Source: Acidicaldus organivorans
GTDB lineage: Bacteria; Pseudomonadota; Alphaproteobacteria; Acetobacterales; Acetobacteraceae
Assembly (NCBI GenBank): GCA_000759655.1
Contig: KN173956.1
Coordinates: 6,652 to 14,367, forward strand
Direction: 5' to 3'
Length of the DNA stretch: 7,716 bases
Part shown: piece after piece, positions 6,032-7,716 of the stretch
Layout: each line of letters begins with the position of its first letter
Numbering within the stretch: position 1 is the stretch's first letter
The notes under the pieces: model-generated
What the model was told of the DNA's origin: nothing
The model's input: only the letters and a program-made list of their open reading frames with translations
The model's database searches: none
Program-made: the position numbers and the translations under genes

Positions 6032-6851
6032 GCTGCCCCCGGGCGGTGAAGGCCCCGCCCCGCCCTCCGTCGCCCCCGCGACCGGAGCGGAGGAAAGGAA
6101 ACCGGAGGAAAGGAAAGAGGAGAGCGGCGAGCGGATCGCCAAATATCTCGCCCGCGCCGGCGTGGCGAGCCGCCGTGAGGCCGAGGCGCTCGTCACCGCC
6201 GGCCGGGTGCAGGTGAACGGCGTGGCGGTCACCCATCCCTCGTTCCGGGTCCAGCGCGGCGACATCGTCCTGCTCGATGGCAAGCCGCTCGACCCGCCCG
6301 AGCCCACCCGGCTCTGGCGCTATCACAAACCCCCCGGTCTGGTGACCACCCATCGCGACCCGCAAGGCCGCCCCACCGTCTTCGAGCGCCTGCCGGCAGG
6401 CCTTCCCCGCCTGATCAGCGTGGGCCGCCTCGATCTCAACAGCGAAGGCTTGCTGCTTCTCACCAATGACGGCGAGCTCGCCCGCCTCCTCGAACTTCCC
6501 GCCACCGGCTGGATCCGCCGCTACCGGGTGCGGGTGTTCGGCGAACCCGATCCCGCGAGGCTCGCCGCGCTCAAGGGCGGGATCACGGTGGCGGGCGTGC
6601 GCTATGGGCCGATCGAGGCGGTGATCGACGCGGTCAAGGGCACCCACGCCTGGCTCACCGTCGCCCTGCGCGAGGGGCGGAACCGGGAAGTGCGCAAGGT
6701 GATGGAAGCACTCGGCCTGCAGGTGGCGCGCCTCATCCGCACCGCCTATGGGCCGTTCCAACTCGGCCAACTGCCGCGCGGGGCGATCGAGGAAGTGCCG
6801 CGCCGGGTGCTGCGCGAACAGCTCCCCCGCTCGCCCCGCCTCAAGCTCTGA
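6021..6851 (+). CDS. rluB: rRNA pseudouridine synthase, RsuA/RluB family
   Basis: Isomerises a specific uridine of ribosomal RNA to pseudouridine during ribosome assembly; RluB acts on 23S U2605, RsuA on 16S U516. The 276-residue protein has an acidic/basic N-terminal tail (1-36), an S4 RNA-binding domain (about 37-85, ERIAKYLARAGVASRREAE), the KPPG motif (103-106), the catalytic GRLD (135-138, Asp138) followed by LNSEGLLLLTNDGELA, and the C-terminal LREGRNREVRKVMEALG (216-232). Its layout favours RluB over RsuA, but the target base is not provable from sequence. The ATG at 6021 lies inside the end of the upstream gene (11-bp overlap) with no strong Shine-Dalgarno; an in-frame ATG at 5985 would add 12 residues. 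rsmD follows after 21 bp. A 15-bp in-frame tandem duplication sits in the tail. Confidence 0.9.
   Translation: MTAELPPGGEGPAPPSVAPATGAEERKPEERKEESGERIAKYLARAGVASRREAEALVTAGRVQVNGVAVTHPSFRVQRGDIVLLDGKPLDPPEPTRLWRYHKPPGLVTTHRDPQGRPTVFERLPAGLPRLISVGRLDLNSEGLLLLTNDGELARLLELPATGWIRRYRVRVFGEPDPARLAALKGGITVAGVRYGPIEAVIDAVKGTHAWLTVALREGRNREVRKVMEALGLQVARLIRTAYGPFQLGQLPRGAIEEVPRRVLREQLPRSPRLKL
6089..6116 (+). repeat. 15-bp-period tandem duplication in the rluB tail
   Basis: GGAGGAAAGGAAA occurs at 6089-6101 and again at 6104-6116, a perfect 13-bp repeat with a 15-bp period. In frame it gives EERKP then EERKE (residues 24-33 of the protein), so the duplication adds five codons without a frame change. 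Both copies are purine-only and resemble Shine-Dalgarno sites, and they use AGG and AAA codons unusual for this GC-rich region. Confidence 0.8.
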
Positions 6852-6872
6852 GAAAGACCGGATGAGGCCGGT

Positions 6873-7484
6873 ATGATCCGCATCATCGGCGGCCGCTTGC
6901 GGGGACGGCGGCTCTACGTCCCCCCGGGCCGCGTGGTGCGGCCCACCGCCGAGCGGCTGCGTCAGGCGCTCTTCGACATGCTGGCCCATGCGCCCTGGGC
7001 GGCGCCGGGGCTCGGGGGAGCCCGCGTCGCGGACGTCTTCGCCGGCTCCGGCGCGTTCGGGCTCGAGGCGCTCTCACGCGGCGCGGCGGAGGCCCTCTTC
7101 ATCGAGAAACATCCCGCGGTGCTCCGCGTGCTCGCCCGCAACGTCGAGGCGCTCGGCCTCGAGGCGCAGGCCCGCCTGCTCCGCGCCGATGCCTGCCATC
7201 CGCCGCCCGCCCCCCTTCCTGCCGATCTCCTCTTCCTCGACCCGCCCTATGGCGAGGGGCTTGCCGCGCCCGCCCTCACCGCACTCGCCGCCCGCGGCTG
7301 GCTGCACCGGGAGAGCCTCGTCATCATCGAAATCGGCGAGGAGGAAGCCGCCCCTTCCCTGCCGCTCGCCTGGATCACCGAGCGGCGCCACGGGGCGGGG
7401 CGGGTGCTGATCGGCCGCCCGGTTTCGGGCCGGGGCGGGTTTCCCGCCCTTCCGGGGCGAAGCGGCGCGGCGGGAGCGTCCTAG
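6873..7484 (+). CDS. rsmD: 16S rRNA (guanine(966)-N(2))-methyltransferase RsmD
   Basis: SAM-dependent methyltransferase that modifies G966 of 16S rRNA in the assembling 30S subunit; cytoplasmic. The 203-residue protein starts with MIRIIGGRLRGRRL, the family signature, followed by RPTAERLRQALFDML (23-37), the SAM-binding motif VADVFAGSGAFGLEALSRGA (52-71) and the catalytic LDPPYGEG (122-129). The core ends near residue 181 (GAGRVLIGR); a further Gly/Pro/Arg-rich tail of about 22 residues is encoded by GC-rich hairpins and looks non-conserved. The start at 6873 has a modest TGAGG ribosome site 5 nt upstream, 21 bp after the pseudouridine synthase stop, so the two genes are likely co-transcribed. 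The stop TAG lies in a CTAG shared with the convergent proC gene. Confidence 0.95.
   Translation: MIRIIGGRLRGRRLYVPPGRVVRPTAERLRQALFDMLAHAPWAAPGLGGARVADVFAGSGAFGLEALSRGAAEALFIEKHPAVLRVLARNVEALGLEAQARLLRADACHPPPAPLPADLLFLDPPYGEGLAAPALTALAARGWLHRESLVIIEIGEEEAAPSLPLAWITERRHGAGRVLIGRPVSGRGGFPALPGRSGAAGAS
7417..7449. other. Tandem GC hairpins in the rsmD 3' end
   Basis: GCCCG (7417-7421) pairs with CGGGC (7426-7430) over GTTT, and 2 bp later GGGCGGG (7433-7439) pairs perfectly with CCCGCCC (7443-7449) over TTT. Both hairpins lie inside the last codons of rsmD, about 33 bp before the shared stop. No T-tract follows on either strand, so they are not classical intrinsic terminators, but they may slow or protect the ends of convergent transcripts. 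Confidence 0.45.
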
Positions 7485-7716
7485 CCCGCGAGTTCGCGTG
7501 AACGGCGGGTGGCGGCGGCGACCGCCTCCTGCACCAGGCGCGGCCAGGCTCCCTCCTCCATCAGCACGGCGAGCGCCGCCGCGGTGGTCCCGCCTTTCGA
7601 GGTGACCGCGGCGCGGAGGGCAGAGGCTTCTTCGCTGCTCGCCTCGAGCAACGCGCCCGCGCCGGCGACGGTGTGACGCGCGAGCAGGCGGGCGAGATCG
7701 GGCGGCAGGCCCTGCG
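7481..7716 (-). CDS. proC: Pyrroline-5-carboxylate reductase, C-terminal part
   Basis: Last step of proline synthesis: NAD(P)H-dependent reduction of 1-pyrroline-5-carboxylate to L-proline; cytoplasmic. Only the C-terminal 78 codons are in the window; the N-terminal dinucleotide-binding domain lies beyond the right edge. The visible part holds the helical dimerisation domain with the ProC signature VTSKGGTTAAALAVL (37-51 of the visible part) and ends RRSRELAG, as is typical. The frame runs from the edge to TAG at 7483-7481 without a stop. It converges on rsmD with overlapping stop codons, leaving no intergenic space. Confidence 0.93.
   Translation of the reverse strand, partial: QGLPPDLARLLARHTVAGAGALLEASSEEASALRAAVTSKGGTTAAALAVLMEEGAWPRLVQEAVAAATRRSRELAG

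Noticed and set aside
5225..6307. Minus-strand open frame (360 codons) opposite the gamma-glutamyl hydrolase
   Set aside because: Antisense of a gene with an intact catalytic triad; no recognisable protein features.
6006..6989. Minus-strand open frame (327 codons) opposite the pseudouridine synthase
   Set aside because: Antisense shadow with biased His/Glu/Ala/Gly composition; the plus-strand gene has all family motifs.

Overview
The window is very GC-rich and densely coded. Gene content and style point to an alphaproteobacterium, most likely of the Acetobacteraceae/Rhodospirillales type; this is inferred from protein families and GC bias, with no rRNA or other marker gene present. It reads as ordinary chromosome: there is no tRNA, rRNA, insertion sequence, integrase, phage gene or CRISPR array.

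Layout. A leftward (minus-strand) block runs from about 5271 down to the left edge: tadA (tRNA-Arg A34 deaminase), a short gap holding a possible 27-residue leader ORF, an MFS anion:cation-symporter-type permease, a 260-bp intergenic region rich in hairpins, a CLC-type chloride channel/transporter with two C-terminal CBS domains, and a glycosyltransferase whose start overlaps the CLC stop (ATGA) and which runs off the left edge. A rightward block begins 55 bp from tadA: a class I glutamine-amidotransferase-like gamma-glutamyl hydrolase (PuuD/peptidase C26 family), an RsuA/RluB-type rRNA pseudouridine synthase overlapping it by 11 bp, and rsmD (16S rRNA G966 methyltransferase). At the right edge the 3' end of proC (pyrroline-5-carboxylate reductase) converges on rsmD, and the two genes share the palindrome CTAG as their stop codons.

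How the genes relate. tadA, rluB-type and rsmD form a translation/RNA-modification neighbourhood that is often kept together in alphaproteobacteria; the gamma-glutamyl hydrolase looks like an insertion into it. The permease, CLC protein and glycosyltransferase have no evident shared pathway, although the last two are probably translationally coupled.

I found no convincing undescribed system. The points most worth checking are the divergent ion-pathway motifs of the CLC protein (inner proton glutamate position apparently Leu), the hairpin-rich CLC 5' region with opposite-facing terminator-like structures, the small ORF with a consensus Shine-Dalgarno that overlaps the permease start, and the hairpin-encoded tail of RsmD ending in a stop site shared with proC.
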